A DNA stretch of 64,000 nucleotides from Pseudoneurospora amorphoporcata (lineage: Eukaryota > Ascomycota > Sordariomycetes > Sordariales > Sordariaceae). Numbering within the stretch: the stretch's first letter is position 1; the number at the start of each line of letters is the position of its first letter. Under the pieces are notes generated by a model. That model saw only the letters and a list, made by a program, of their open reading frames with translations. It did no database searches and was not told the origin of the DNA. The position numbers and the translations under genes were made by a program. Positions 21,752-33,377 of this stretch are shown piece after piece. The DNA lies in the NCBI GenBank assembly GCA_033297205.1, contig MU859081.1:1-64000 (forward strand). Direction: 5' to 3'.

Positions 21752-24700
21752 ATGGAAGAGAGGCAACCGTTTGCGCTGGGAAATGCTGCAGTCAGCGGCA
21801 GCGGTAGCAGTAGTGGTGGCGGTAGTGGTGACGGTATAGGGAGGAGCCAGCCAGGCCTACCTGGCCCCAGTGACTGTGGCCGTGGCCGTGGCCGTACCAG
21901 CCATGATCGCACCTCCGTCCCCGCCCCCGCCCCTGCGGACGCCTCAGCATCCTCCCGTACCGGCGGAGTTACCGCGCCGCTTTCGGTGGTACCTGACCGC
22001 TCGGTCCAGAACACAGCTCAGGAAACGGCCACGGTCACGGTCAAGGCCGCGGTCAAGGCCATGACCCTCCTCCCTCTTGCGGTCGAGTCTGCCTCTCTGC
22101 CTCCTCTGGCCAAAATGCCAGCCAACTCCTCCTCACTCTCACCTTCACCTTCACCCAAGCCCACTGCCACAGCCACAGCCACATCCACCGACAACGGCAG
22201 CGGCAGCGGCAGCGGCAGCGGCAGCGGCAGCGGTGATGGTAACCTCCACCCCGCCGCCACCCTCAGGGCCGTCACCCCGGAGCCGGCTGAGGTTACGTTG
22301 AGCATGTCTGCAAAAAGCAGCGGCAATGCGAACACGGCAGCCCTGCCACACCGGCCCGGCCCATTTCCCTCCATCTCTCCCGAAACCTCGCCCCGGTCCA
22401 TCCTCGGTGCTGGCGGCCCTGTTATGAGCAAGACGGCGCCCGCACCCATTCCGGTTGGCACTTCACCTGGAAATCCATCTGGTCCCGTCCCTACTGCAAC
22501 TCCGTCCAGCCTCCCCGCGCGACGCCAGGGCATGGTGTTCGGAGAGGCTATGGGGGGTTCTCTCGACAGCGCCTCGTCAAGTCCACCGTCACGGCCGTCC
22601 TTGTCAAATTTCCGCCCCAGGACCCATACTTTGGACAGTGCTTTTCGGCAGCAACTTGTTATTGAGAACCGTCACCGCGTCGGTTCAGTCTCATCGTCCG
22701 GCTCAGTGGCTGTCGTGGATGACTCGAGGCCTCTGCTCCACAACTTATACGGGCCATCGGACAATCATCACATAGCAGCCGCGTCTGGACACAAGGAGAG
22801 GAAGTCGTCAACGGCGAGGACCCGACTTACCAAAAAGTCTGCCGCCTCACAACCTTCCTCTCCCTTCTCATCGCCTCAGCCTTCACTTGATTCTTTGCCG
22901 TTGCCCGTCCCTACGCGAGATGCCAACAAAGTCTTGCTGTTGATGAAGAACCTGTGCGGCAGGATGCGCGGTGAGGCCCAGTACTTGAGAGAGATTGGTG
23001 GCCCATGGTATGGTGGTACATGTTATATAGACGAGGAGAAGGGGAGCTTGGTGAGCGACTCGGGAGAGGGTAGCTCTTCTTCCCACTCGCTCCTTATACC
23101 GGATCTTCGTGCATGCCGTGTACTTCCGCTCACTCGGATGGAGAGAGGCGGCCGGCCGTCGCTTGAGATCACCAGTCCACATCTCAATCTCAGCATCATC
23201 TTGCGCCCGTCAGCGGTAGAAGAGTATGATATGTGGCTGGCTGCTTTCCTCTGTTGGCAGCAACTGCGGCCTTCCGGGACCAAGAACGCCATCACAAGGT
23301 CAGGGAGCAGCGTTGCTCTGCCGCCGCTTAGGAGTGAGATGCAGCGTCGGGCCTCCTCTTCCGGCCTACGAGAGGCTGCCGTCATCAAGGTGGGCAGAGT
23401 TATGCTCTGGGACAAGGGCTTGGCTACCTCTCCGCGGGCCATCGTTAAGCGTCCCTCGGCGCGAGATTTGCGAATACCGCACATGGCCTGGAAACGGGTT
23501 TCTTGCATACTATTCGACAACGGCGAACTCAAACTGATGGCAGAGCACGACGTCTCGCTTCTGGCCATGATCGAGTTGTCCCAGCTGTCCAGGTCAGCTA
23601 TACAGCAGCTCGACAAGACAGTCCTCAACGAAAACTACTGTATAGGTATCTTCCCTATCTACTCCTCTACCTCCACTCAACTGTCAATCTTGCGCCCAGT
23701 GTACATATCGTTGGAGTCCAGGGTGTTCTTTGAGGCTTGGTTTGCTCTTCTCAGAGCATTTGCAGTACCTGATATATATGGGCTCGATCCAACAAGCCGT
23801 GTGTATGAGGTGACCAACCTCAACGCAGCACCCAAAGGAGAAGTTTTCAGAGTCGAAAAAACGATCAAGGTTAGAGTCACCGAGGCAAGGCTACGGAGCA
23901 GAACATTTCCTCAAGAGGGAAACCTGGTGGAGCGCCAAGGCAAAAACATTGCAGAGTTGGACCCTGTCGTCGGGAATTACTTCGCCGAGGTCATACTGGA
24001 TGGCGAAGTTCGAGGCCGGACATCAGCCAAATCCAATACCAAGAACCCTTTCTGGCGAGAGGATTGCGAGTTTACAGACCTTCCACCTTCCTTACCTCAC
24101 TTATCCGTGGTTCTAAAACGGATCGTGGGCAACACTGAAAGCTTCAGCCACCAGCTTCAGGCCACTCTTGGCTTGCCCAAAGCCGGCCAGCTGAGCGAGG
24201 TGTTGTGCGGTGCTGTCGACATCTCATTGCATCTGCTGGAGCGGGGAAAAGACCACGAGCAGTGGCTCCAGGTGTACGACGCACGACAGCAGTCGATTGG
24301 AACAATACTTCTTAAGGTACACCACGAGGAGGTTATCGTCTTGCAATCCAAAGAATATCAGCCTCTCTCAGAGCTCCTGCATCGCTTTACGTCGGGGCTG
24401 ACGACAGAGATAGCGGAGGTGATGCCTGGAAACCTATGGAAGCTCGCAGAGTTATTTGTCAATATATTCCAGGTCTCGGGAAAGGCAACCGAGTGGCTGG
24501 AGACCTTGGTAGAGGAAGAGATTGACGCGGTAGGGAACCAAACTGCCAGCAAGAAATCGCGCTTCAACCAGCGGCTGATGTCCAATGACTCGATCGGTTC
24601 CAACGACAAACGATCAACAGTTGAACACATGGAAAGGACGCTCCCGGGCGAGGCGAGCTTACTGTTTAGGGGGAACTCACTGTTGACGCAGGCCTTTGAG

Positions 24701-26188
24701 TTGTACATGCGACGCTTGGGCAAAGAATATCTGGAAGAGACTCTGGCAGAAAAGATCCGTGAGATCAACGAGCTCGACCTTGACTGCGAAGTTGACCCGG
24801 GTAGGGTGCAGAATGGCGACGATATACAACAGCATTGGGCGAAGCTCATTGAGCAGACTGGGGCAGTCTGGCGCTGTATTGCGTCGTCCGCACATCGTCT
24901 GCCGCCCGAGATCCGTCACGTCCTGAAATATATACGGGCTGTTGCAGAGGACCGCTACGGCCACTATTACCGCACTGCTGCCACTGTTTATACTTCGGTG
25001 TCCGGATTTCTCTTCCTCCGCTTTATCTGTCCAGCCATCCTTAACCCGAAGCTCTTCGGCCTCCTGCGCGACCATCCAAAGCCCCGCGCACAACGCACCC
25101 TGACTCTCATTGCCAAGAGCATACAGGCTCTAGCCAACCTCAATATTGCCACCAAGAAGGAGGCATGGATGGAGCCGATGAACGAGTTCCTCCAAAAGCA
25201 GCGCCAGCCATTCAAGGATTTTGCTGACGCCGTGTGTGCCATTCCGGCCGAAAAGACCAACACCAGCGTGCCTGCTCCCTATTCGACCCCCCTGACGATT
25301 CTGGGGCGCTTATCACCCCTCGCTCGCGAGGGTTTCCCTTCGCTCCCATACCTGGTCGATCATGCGCGCAACTTTGCGGCTTTGGCCAAACTATGGGCCA
25401 AAATCCATCCCGAGTCAGACTGGGACTCTTCCAACTGCGAAGGTGACCTGCTTCAGTTCCATCGTCTATGCACTACGCTCCACCAACGTGCAACACATTG
25501 CTTCTCGCAGATGGAAACTCGTCGAGGCGCCGGTGAAACTACTAGCAAGCTATCGGATGAGCGGCTTTGTCTCTCCGATGCGCTGGATAACTTCAGTTAT
25601 GGCGATGTCCTCGGCATGTCTGCACACAACAACGCGACTGGGACCTTTTGGATAGACGGCGACAGTATAGCGCCTGGCTCTTCCGGTAGTGAGGTAGATG
25701 GGCCTGTTATGAGAGGCGGCGGCGGCGGCGATAGCAGCAGTAGCACTAGCATCAGCAGTAGGGATATACGGAACGCTTCAAGCGCGATACGGCAAGGTTC
25801 CAAAAGCAGCGATCAGCTGTCGTCCATGGGCATGTCGGGCGGAACTGTGAAGGGGCTGCGCAATGGAATGCAGGCACCGCGGAAATTCCTTACTGGATTC
25901 ATCCGCAAAACAAGGACAGCTTCACCCGAATCCGGCGCGGGAGGAAGCACAGGCCACGGATTCATCCCGGGGTCATTGGTGCCTGAAACAGGCAGCAGGT
26001 CGGCGGTAGCATCATCATCTGCCACTGCTGCAGGTAAAGAGAACGGTCGAGAGCGGGACCGAGATGCGGAACGAGAGAAAGACAGCAAAGAAATGCATGC
26101 AAGCAAAGACGCCAAGACTTCTTCAGAATTCCAAGGAGATCGCCATCAAACGGGTGTTCGCCAACACTGGCACGAGAAGGGGATTTAG
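21752..26188 (+). CDS. BUD2: Ras-type GTPase-activating protein (Bud2/Cla2-like)
   Basis: One uninterrupted frame of 1478 residues. Order: a Ser/Pro/Gly-rich disordered N-terminus (about 1-380, with an SG repeat near 150-160); two PH-like segments (about 400-510 and 545-690); a C2-like domain (about 705-800, with VGNYFAEVILDGE and KSNTKNPFWREDCEF); the RasGAP domain (about 870-1170); and a Ser-rich, then Lys/Arg/Glu-rich tail. The arginine finger is Arg973 in LLFRGNSLL, and the hallmark FLRFICPAILNP lies near 1086-1098, so catalysis should be intact. Bud2 activates GTP hydrolysis on Bud1/Rsr1 and sets polarity; homologues in filamentous fungi affect hyphal growth direction. I tested a possible intron at 23646-23699 and rejected it because the residues there match the family. 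Confidence 0.9.
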   Translation: MEERQPFALGNAAVSGSGSSSGGGSGDGIGRSQPGLPGPSDCGRGRGRTSHDRTSVPAPAPADASASSRTGGVTAPLSVVPDRSVQNTAQETATVTVKAAVKAMTLLPLAVESASLPPLAKMPANSSSLSPSPSPKPTATATATSTDNGSGSGSGSGSGSGDGNLHPAATLRAVTPEPAEVTLSMSAKSSGNANTAALPHRPGPFPSISPETSPRSILGAGGPVMSKTAPAPIPVGTSPGNPSGPVPTATPSSLPARRQGMVFGEAMGGSLDSASSSPPSRPSLSNFRPRTHTLDSAFRQQLVIENRHRVGSVSSSGSVAVVDDSRPLLHNLYGPSDNHHIAAASGHKERKSSTARTRLTKKSAASQPSSPFSSPQPSLDSLPLPVPTRDANKVLLLMKNLCGRMRGEAQYLREIGGPWYGGTCYIDEEKGSLVSDSGEGSSSSHSLLIPDLRACRVLPLTRMERGGRPSLEITSPHLNLSIILRPSAVEEYDMWLAAFLCWQQLRPSGTKNAITRSGSSVALPPLRSEMQRRASSSGLREAAVIKVGRVMLWDKGLATSPRAIVKRPSARDLRIPHMAWKRVSCILFDNGELKLMAEHDVSLLAMIELSQLSRSAIQQLDKTVLNENYCIGIFPIYSSTSTQLSILRPVYISLESRVFFEAWFALLRAFAVPDIYGLDPTSRVYEVTNLNAAPKGEVFRVEKTIKVRVTEARLRSRTFPQEGNLVERQGKNIAELDPVVGNYFAEVILDGEVRGRTSAKSNTKNPFWREDCEFTDLPPSLPHLSVVLKRIVGNTESFSHQLQATLGLPKAGQLSEVLCGAVDISLHLLERGKDHEQWLQVYDARQQSIGTILLKVHHEEVIVLQSKEYQPLSELLHRFTSGLTTEIAEVMPGNLWKLAELFVNIFQVSGKATEWLETLVEEEIDAVGNQTASKKSRFNQRLMSNDSIGSNDKRSTVEHMERTLPGEASLLFRGNSLLTQAFELYMRRLGKEYLEETLAEKIREINELDLDCEVDPGRVQNGDDIQQHWAKLIEQTGAVWRCIASSAHRLPPEIRHVLKYIRAVAEDRYGHYYRTAATVYTSVSGFLFLRFICPAILNPKLFGLLRDHPKPRAQRTLTLIAKSIQALANLNIATKKEAWMEPMNEFLQKQRQPFKDFADAVCAIPAEKTNTSVPAPYSTPLTILGRLSPLAREGFPSLPYLVDHARNFAALAKLWAKIHPESDWDSSNCEGDLLQFHRLCTTLHQRATHCFSQMETRRGAGETTSKLSDERLCLSDALDNFSYGDVLGMSAHNNATGTFWIDGDSIAPGSSGSEVDGPVMRGGGGGDSSSSTSISSRDIRNASSAIRQGSKSSDQLSSMGMSGGTVKGLRNGMQAPRKFLTGFIRKTRTASPESGAGGSTGHGFIPGSLVPETGSRSAVASSSATAAGKENGRERDRDAEREKDSKEMHASKDAKTSSEFQGDRHQTGVRQHWHEKGI

Positions 26189-26858
26189 AGCAGCTTTGGT
26201 TCAAAAGCACCAATGGTCTTTGGCCCATGCCTGCTTTGGAAGGCTTTGGAAACCCAGGTCTGAAAGGGCCGCAACAGGTCTTGGATACAGCGGCAACATT
26301 GATGATTTATGCCTATGATATGGAATGCGAGTCCTCAGAGAGCGTATCGTACTGATCGCCAAATTTTTCTATTGTTCTCCCTATAATTCCCTGTTTAGCT
26401 TTTTGGTTATTGTACTTAGCGACGATCATGATGATGATGGCCATCTTTTGAAGGCTTGTTTGCCATTAACCTGGCGGACTATTTTGCAGCACCAACCACC
26501 GAATGCGCACCCATCTCTCCAGATCCTAATCGAGGGGTAGGGGTTGTCTACTGCTGTAGGCGATGTGTCTCTGAAGAAAGGCCAAGTGGCTTAAAACACA
26601 TTCTATTCCATTAGGCTATGAAGACTCCAGTGACTGGCCGAAACACTCTCGCTCAAGAGTCCATGTTTCCTACCTTGACACAGCTTGAACTCCCCAAACG
26701 CCAATATGGATATCATTAGATGTTGTATTTAATTGGACCTTGACCCCAACCCGCTCAATGCCGATAACTCCTTTTGCAGATTACCCCTGACCCGAGGAGC
26801 ACTTTAACTATCACACAAACGGTAAAATTAATATCAGGTGGTCGTTGGAACAGCCTGA
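26189..26858. other. Convergent intergenic region
   Basis: No gene is seen. It holds the 3' flanks of the RasGAP (plus strand) and the cyclophilin (minus strand). Confidence 0.4.
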
Positions 26859-28060
26859 TCAAGAAAAGAACTTCTTGTAGGCGGCCTTCTCCTTGGCCAT
26901 TCTAGCCGCGGCAGCCTTCTTGACAGCCGCCAGCTCGTTGGAAATGGCAGCATCTTCAGGAGCAAGCTTCTTGGCCTCCTCCAGGCTCGTCAAGGCACTG
27001 TCCTCGTCCTTCATGCGCACCTGGGCGTAACCCCTGCGGTAAAGAGCCTTGGCTCTGTCCTTGTCTGAGATGGTGACAACAGCAAGCGCGCTGTCGGCGC
27101 TGCGGACGCACTCATCCCAAGCGCCCAGCTTCATGTTCATGAGAGCCGCGTTGCTGTTGAGCGACACGCGCAGGGCGTCCAACTTGGCCTTCGTATCAGC
27201 CGGCTCATTGTTAAGCTCGGGATCCTCGTTGAGATAGCGCAGACCCTTCTGATACTTGCCGAGGGCCACGGGGAGGTCGCCAGCCTTGAACGCCTTGTTA
27301 CCAAAGTCCTTGCAGTCGGTCGCAATCTTGAGGATCTTGGAGGCAGAGAGGGGCTGGCCGTCGGTGGCTTCGTCCTCGGGGAAGTCCTCGTATTCGTCGC
27401 CGTAAGCGTCGGCAGTCTTAGTGTCGGCGCTCACAGCTGCATCGCCGCTAAGCTCGCCGCACTCGGCAATGACCGCATCCTTGGTCGGCTTGTCGCTCTG
27501 AGTCTTCAGGTTCTCAATCTGTCTGACAACTGACTTGCCGCTCAGCACCTCGCCAAAGACGACGTGCTTGCCATCGAGGTGGGGGGTAGGGACGGTGGTA
27601 ACGAAGAATTGAGAGCCGTTGGTGCCTGCAGAATATGGGCGTCAGTAAAAGCTCGGAACCGCCAAGTAATGTCCGACGGTGAAATGACATGCGACGTACC
27701 GGGACCAGCGTTGGCCATGGACAGGAGGAATGGGCGGTCGTGCTTCAACTGGAAGTTTTCGTCCTCGAACTTTGCGCCGTAGATGGACTCGCCACCGGTG
27801 CCGTTTCCAGCGGTAAAGTCACCACCCTGGATCATGAACTGCTTGATGACACGGTGGAACGTGGAGCCCTTGTAGTGTAGCGGCTTGCCCAACTTGCCCA
27901 CACCCTTCTCGCCAGTGCACAAGGCGCGGAAGTTCTCGGCCGTCTTGGGCACAATGTCATTGTAAAGCTCGAAAGTAATACGGCCGGCTTCTTTTCCGCC
28001 GATGGTGATGTCAAAAAAGACACGGCTGCGAGCCTGCTTGACGTCGTCGGTAGAAGACAT
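26859..28060 (-). CDS. CPR6: Peptidyl-prolyl cis-trans isomerase D, cyclophilin-40 type with TPR domain
   Basis: Two exons: 28060-27700 and 27625-26859, with a 74-nt intron, giving 375 residues. The cyclophilin domain (about 12-180) has the catalytic and binding segments FHRVIKQFMIQGGDFTAGNGTGG, FLLSMANAGPGTNGSQFF and the HLDGKHVVFGEV segment. A linker follows, then TPR repeats (about 215-345, with GNKAFKAGDLPVALGKY, NAALMNMKLGAWDECVRSAD and AKALYRRGYAQVRM), and a basic C-terminus ending KFFS. The TPRs bind the C-terminal EEVD of Hsp90, so the protein is a cytosolic Hsp90 co-chaperone that isomerises Xaa-Pro bonds. The length fits Cyp40/Cpr6 (about 370). The intron falls within the conserved GPG/TNGSQF site. 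Confidence 0.95.
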
Positions 28061-28947
28061 GGTTGGTCTGAATCGAGGAATCGGGGTTGCACGAGAAAGT
28101 GGGGTGAGTCTGAACTACTGCACTGCGATTGAACGAGCTTCAATTAGCATATATAGCTCAAGCAACTACGACAGAAGCAAACTGTTTGTCCACGGCGACA
28201 ATAGTAGGCGAGGAGGGAGGGAGGGAGGCGGCAAGCAGTCTGGGTATCATGATGTCTACGGAGCGAGCGCAAATAAAAGCTTAACTCACCTGTCGCGACC
28301 AGCTGCTGGCTGTATTCTGACGTTGACCAAAATATTTGGTACGTAGGCGGAAAGTATGTAGGTAGCACAACTGCGCGGTACGAGCACGGGGTATGGGAGA
28401 TTCACTTGGTTGAAATAAGGGAGTCGCTGCCGGTACTGATTTCCTCCCCAAGTCCAAACAGCTGGCTACAGGCGGGGGTGAATTGGTTTCGTGAAGATTC
28501 GAGAATGGTGGGGCAGCGATGTGCTTAGCTCCCGTCCGGTTTCCATCTTTCCTTCATCTGATATTCACAAAGTCCCTTAAGGTACCTAATTCAAGCTGTC
28601 AGGGCACACAAGTACGGGATGGGTACTTGGGAAGTACTCGCAGCGGGAGCGGCTAAAGAAGCTGCGGCTCCACCAGTATTCCCAAGATGCGACATGTAGA
28701 GGTGGTGTACCTAGAGGCCGTAGAGAAGGGCACCTCGCGTCTCCTCTCTACAAACCTAGCATATCACCATTCCCGGCTCTACATTTGACCATTAAATAAG
28801 CCCTTTCCATTTCACGCCCTTCTAACTATTCAACCCCTTGGCCACCTAGATTTGATCTGTCGAGCTAGGCGCCTTGTCTGCTGCGGCCGCTTGGCCGTCT
28901 TCCATGGCCTTTGGCTGCGGCTGCTTTTGCTGTTTCGGATTAAGCTT
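28061..28947. other. Intergenic region
   Basis: Upstream region of the cyclophilin gene and 3' flank of the deacylase gene. It holds a small GGGA-type repeat (about 28211-28228) but no recognisable gene. Confidence 0.4.
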
Positions 28948-29718
28948 TTAGTCCTCCTCCTTCTTCTTCTGTTGTTGCTGCTGCTGCTGCGCTACCGGCG
29001 TGGCCGATACCTCGAGGGTGACCTGCTGTCATGTTAGTAGGGCTCTTGGCCTATCTCAGGCCTATGAGTGCTCTGTTGGAGTACTCACCGGTCCATCATT
29101 GACCAAGGCGACCTGCATCATAGCCTGGAAAACACCGTTCTTGACCTTTTCTGGAGTGTAGCCTTCCTGGACCTTTTTGTAGAACATATCATACAAGGTC
29201 TTTGCTTCATCTGAGCCTAGGGCTCCATGAAAATCGGGCTTGCTGCCCTTCTTGGTAGAAGCAAGCAAGGTAAACTGAGAAACTACACGATATGGCTGCT
29301 TGTTAGCCTTGTAATGAGAGCTTCAGCCAACCCGGTAAGACGTTACCCACCACACAATACCTCGCCGCCGATGTCTTGGACACTTTTCTTCCACTGCGGT
29401 GCGCCCGGCCATTAGAAACGGTTCACTCCAGTCCATGCGTGTTTTGCGAGCAAGAGTCGTACCCGTCCTCCTGATTCGTCATCCCACAGTTTCAACTTGA
29501 GTACTTTGGATGCCAGAGCCTCAGCCTCCTTTGCCGTGTCGCCGGGGGCAACAGCCGCCAAAACGAGAATGCCTTGGCCGATAGAGGACACCAATTGGTT
29601 GTCGACCGTCACAGAGGCTGAGAGCACGCGCTGGAGAATTGCTGCATGCGATATGTTGGCTATCTGTACACGTAATGACAACCAGAGAGGTGGGAATTTG
29701 GCTATACGGACCCTTCAT
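28948..29718 (-). CDS. DTD1: D-aminoacyl-tRNA deacylase (Dtd1)
   Basis: Five exons: 29718-29712, 29641-29463, 29393-29351, 29282-29089 and 29022-28948, giving 165 residues. Joined, they give the full family pattern: MKAILQRVLSASVTVD at the start, LASKVLKLKLWDDE, the active-site motif SQFTLLA, and the NDGPVTLEV motif whose Gly-Pro reaches into the partner subunit of the dimer. The first exon has only 7 nt (ATG AAG G), inferred from phase and the conserved MKA start. The last intron splits the GP-VT motif. The tail is a run of seven Gln followed by Lys/Glu. The enzyme removes D-amino acids wrongly attached to tRNA. The last exon could start 3 nt earlier, adding one Gln. Confidence 0.88.
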
Positions 29719-31248
29719 TTTGCGCTTTCTTGTTCCCAAAGTGCCATGTGTCCCTTGGTGTTGCGAGTTAGGTAGAGTTGTAACGTCGTTGGCTGAGCGT
29801 GGATGAAGAACAAGGTCGCGAGATAGACTAAATGACAGACACCTAGACACAGGCAGGGAAGGTGACTCTAGTGGAATAAGAAACTGAAACGGCCCCTAAT
29901 TGCGGAGCCGGTTTGCTGCCCTGATAATCCCAAGTGGAAGGCATAGCCTTGAAGTCTAAGTGAAAGGGCATCTGATGTTAAGTAGATATGCTATTGACCC
30001 AAGTCTCGGGGAGAGTACCTCTACACCAGCAGTGCACGCATTTCGAGTGTAGATAGCAGGGTCTCGACACTTCGTCCGATGGGGCTTTTTTTCAACTCCA
30101 ATCTCTGTCGAAATCTAGATAAGTTGAGGTGGTAAGGGTTCTCCAGCCCATGGATTGTTAGGCAGCCAAAAGGGAGCAGAGTGCACCCGATAGACGATCA
30201 AAGAGTTGAAAGAGACGAGCCAGGTTGACGTTAAAGAGGAGCATGAGGTGTAGAGTGGGTCTTGTTTTAATGCCTCCATCTCGGCAACAGCGCTCGCGTC
30301 CCATCTCCACAAAAATGGCCTGAAGGACCAGTGCTGAGTGCTGCCTCCCGTCATACCTACTACAGCAACCTGCCTGCCGCTGTCTAGAGGTAGAGGTAGG
30401 TAGAACCTAAGTACCCGCCTATTATTGCAATACTACCTTAGTAGTACCTTCCCCCTCTAGAATACAGGACAGGAAGGACAGCTTGAGACGGGATGGTCCC
30501 AAACAGCCCTGGAGTTCTGTGCCGCAGTACACCCGCACTACGGACAGGGCAGGCAGGTACCTACTACCTACAGTGGTCGTCGACCTGGGCAGGATCGCAA
30601 TCATCTCTCTTCGCCGAATCCGCACAACCAGGGCAAGCCTCCTCATTCTCTCCCAAACCACAAATCCGTCTCGGATCATTTATTGACGACGACGACGACG
30701 ACGCCGACCACGCCAGGCAATCACCAAATTGGGGATCGCCATCGAGCACCACCGCCACCACATCGACATCAACATCCGTACTACTACCGTTACTCCTGAA
30801 TCAGAGGTGATTCAATCCGTCCGTTGCCCGTTGCCTGTTGCCCGTTGCCCGTGACGCCCTGCCCTCCGGTTGGCCTTGCGACAACTGGTAGCCTCGGCGC
30901 ATTGCCCCAAACAGCATATCTCTACATAATGTCCATGCATTCACAACCCAGTCGCACACAAGACCCAAGTCCCATTCAAGTCAATCTCGCTTGGTCCCAC
31001 CAGCTAACCAAGGAGGCTCCGAAATCAGCTCACCTCGCGTCGTCTTTCCCTTCCGACGACGGCTCGAAGCCCCGAGAACGTAGTCGACCGCTACTGCTGC
31101 AGTAGCCCGGTACCTTCTGGTCGCGTGGGGCCCCTAACATCCCGAAACCACCACACCAGCACATTACACCATCGTCGCTCACCCCGCGCCCAGAGCGCAC
31201 TCCGACACCTCATCCTGCATTTGAATTTACGAGAAACAGTCTGACACG
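29719..31248. other. Intergenic region between divergent DTD1 and NOT3
   Basis: No gene is recognised. It contains a GAC microsatellite (30685-30701), a cluster of GTTGCCC-like units (about 30822-30852), and the promoter and leader of NOT3. Confidence 0.45.
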
Positions 31249-33377
31249 ATGGCGGCCCGAAAGCTTGCGCAAGAAGTCGACAAGTGCTTCAAGAAGGTCG
31301 CAGAAGGCGTGGCGGAGTTCGAGGCCATCTACGAGAAGATTGAGCAGTCCAACAACCCCGCCCAAAAGGACAAGCTTGAGGACAACCTGAAACGAGAAAT
31401 CAAGAAGCTGCAAAGGCTTCGAGACCAGATCAAGACATGGGCAGCAAGCAACGACATCAAGGACAAGGCTCCTTTACTGGAGCATAGGCGCCTGATAGAG
31501 ACGGTTCGTATCCCTGCTGGTTGCTGAGCATGGACTCTCCTCCGTGTAGCGCCATGAACATCCCAAAGCTCACCGGTATTTCTAGCAAATGGAAAAGTTC
31601 AAGGCCGTAGAAAAGGCCATGAAGACCAAGGCGTATTCCAAGGAGGGCCTGTCGGCTGCGGCCAAGCTAGACCCCAAAGAGCAAGCCAAGTTGGAAGCGG
31701 GCGAATTCCTCAGCCAAATGGTCGACGAGCTGGAGCAACAGATCGAGACCCTCGAGGCCGAGAGCGAATCAATACAGGCCACCATGAAGAGGGGCAAGGG
31801 ACAAGGCGCCAAGGCCGACCGGATAAGCGAAATCGAGCGCATCATCGAACGACACAAATGGCACCAGGGGAAGCTGGAGCTGATTCGGCGATCTTTGGAG
31901 AACGGCGGCGTCGAGACCGAGCAAGTGAACGACCTGGAAGAAAGCATCAGATACTACGTTACCGATGGCATGAACGAGGATTTCATGGACGACGAGGGTA
32001 TTTACGATGATCTGAATCTGGAGGAAGAAGAGGATGCCTACGGGATGAATGTCGACAACGACAAGGGATCCTCACAGGATGCCCAGTCGGTCCAGGACGA
32101 GCCCGAGCCCGAGCCCAAGCCGGCGAGCGTGCCGGCGAGCGTGCCGGCGGCGAAACAGCGTACCCCGGCCGAGACAGTCGCAGCATCATCGACACGACGC
32201 TCTTCTGCGCAGTTGAAGTCGCCACTACCGACGTTGGCGACAGTCCACAACAATACACTGCCAAGCATTAGCAATACATCGGCAAGCAATGTGCCTATGA
32301 AGCCGGCATCACTCCCTACAAGGCCGGCCGAGGGTCTCAAGTATGCCAGTGCAGCAGCCGCGGCAGCCGCGAGCGACAAGAGTGGTGTAGGAATCGCGCC
32401 TCTGCCCCCGCCGCCAACGGCCAACTCGTCGCTACCAGCATCGTACGTCAAGACCAGCGCAGCAAACTCTCCTAGCGTGGCAACGGCGCAGCCAGTTTCC
32501 CAGGAGAGGATAGCAAGTGCGGTACCCCCAGCTGCTGGCGGATCGGTTACGAATACCCCGGTAACGAGCAAGGCTGAACCGGCCAAGAATGCGTCTTCGC
32601 GCAACAAGGCACCGGCACCGGCACCGGCACCAGCTGCTGCAGCTACGACTTCCAAAGCAACACCCGAACCAGAAGCCGTGGAGGCACAGCCGAAAGGTCG
32701 GAACAGTCCGCATCCATGCCAGACCTCGCGTACTAACGTGTGCACAGTTCCCCAAACGAACGGTGCAAGCAATGGTATCAAGCCCATCGAGGAAGCGGAA
32801 GAAGAGGAGTCAATTTACCATCTACCAGCGTCCTTGCAGGACCTGGTCGAGTCATACGAGGTTACCAAGAAGTGTCCAGCACCTGTGGATGCGCCTGCTA
32901 CGCAGAGGATGCACGCGGCGGCGTTAGCGAACAAACCGAGTGCCCTTGACACTGAGCTGCCGCGGCCTTACTACCCCGATGTTAGATACCACACGCACAA
33001 CCAGTTCCCGCAGGAACCCTTGGCCATCTTTGAGGATCCTCGACTCTACCAGCGGATTGATCCGGACACCCTCTTCTATGTCTTCTACTACAAACAGGGA
33101 ACGTATCAACAATACCTCGCGGCCAAGGCGCTGAAGGACCAAAGTTGGAGGTTTCACAAACAGTATCAGACATGGTTCCAGCGACATGAGGAGCCGAAAT
33201 CGATTACGGAGGAATTCGAACAAGGAACCTATCGTTTCTTTGACTACGAGAGCACATGGTATGGTATAGCCCCCGAATGAAGCGCCCCAGACCCCATGGT
33301 TAACGCCCACATCCAGGATGAATCGCAGGAAGGCCGACTTCAAGTTCACCTACAAGTTCCTTGAAGACGAAGTATAA
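31249..33377 (+). CDS. NOT3: CCR4-NOT complex subunit Not3/Not5
   Basis: Exons 31249-31503, 31586-33258 and 33317-33377 give 662 residues. The N-terminal Not3 domain (about 1-235) starts MAARKLAQEVDKCFKKVAEGV and is largely coiled coil. A long Ala/Pro/Ser-rich middle follows. The NOT2/3/5 domain (about 515-660) contains YHLPASLQDLVESYE, DTLFYVFYYKQGTYQQYLAAKAL and the C-terminal end RRKADFKFTYKFLEDEV, which is recovered only through the last intron. The protein links the CCR4-NOT deadenylase to repressed mRNAs and transcription. A 51-nt stretch (32697-32747) has a TACTAAC branch site and CACAG acceptor and no stop, so it may be a further intron; splicing it gives 645 residues. Confidence 0.93.

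Noticed and set aside
23646..23699. Apparent GT-AG intron in the RasGAP gene
   Set aside because: The residues encoded there (IGIFPIYSSTSTQLSILRPVY) fit the conserved family segment, so it is exon.
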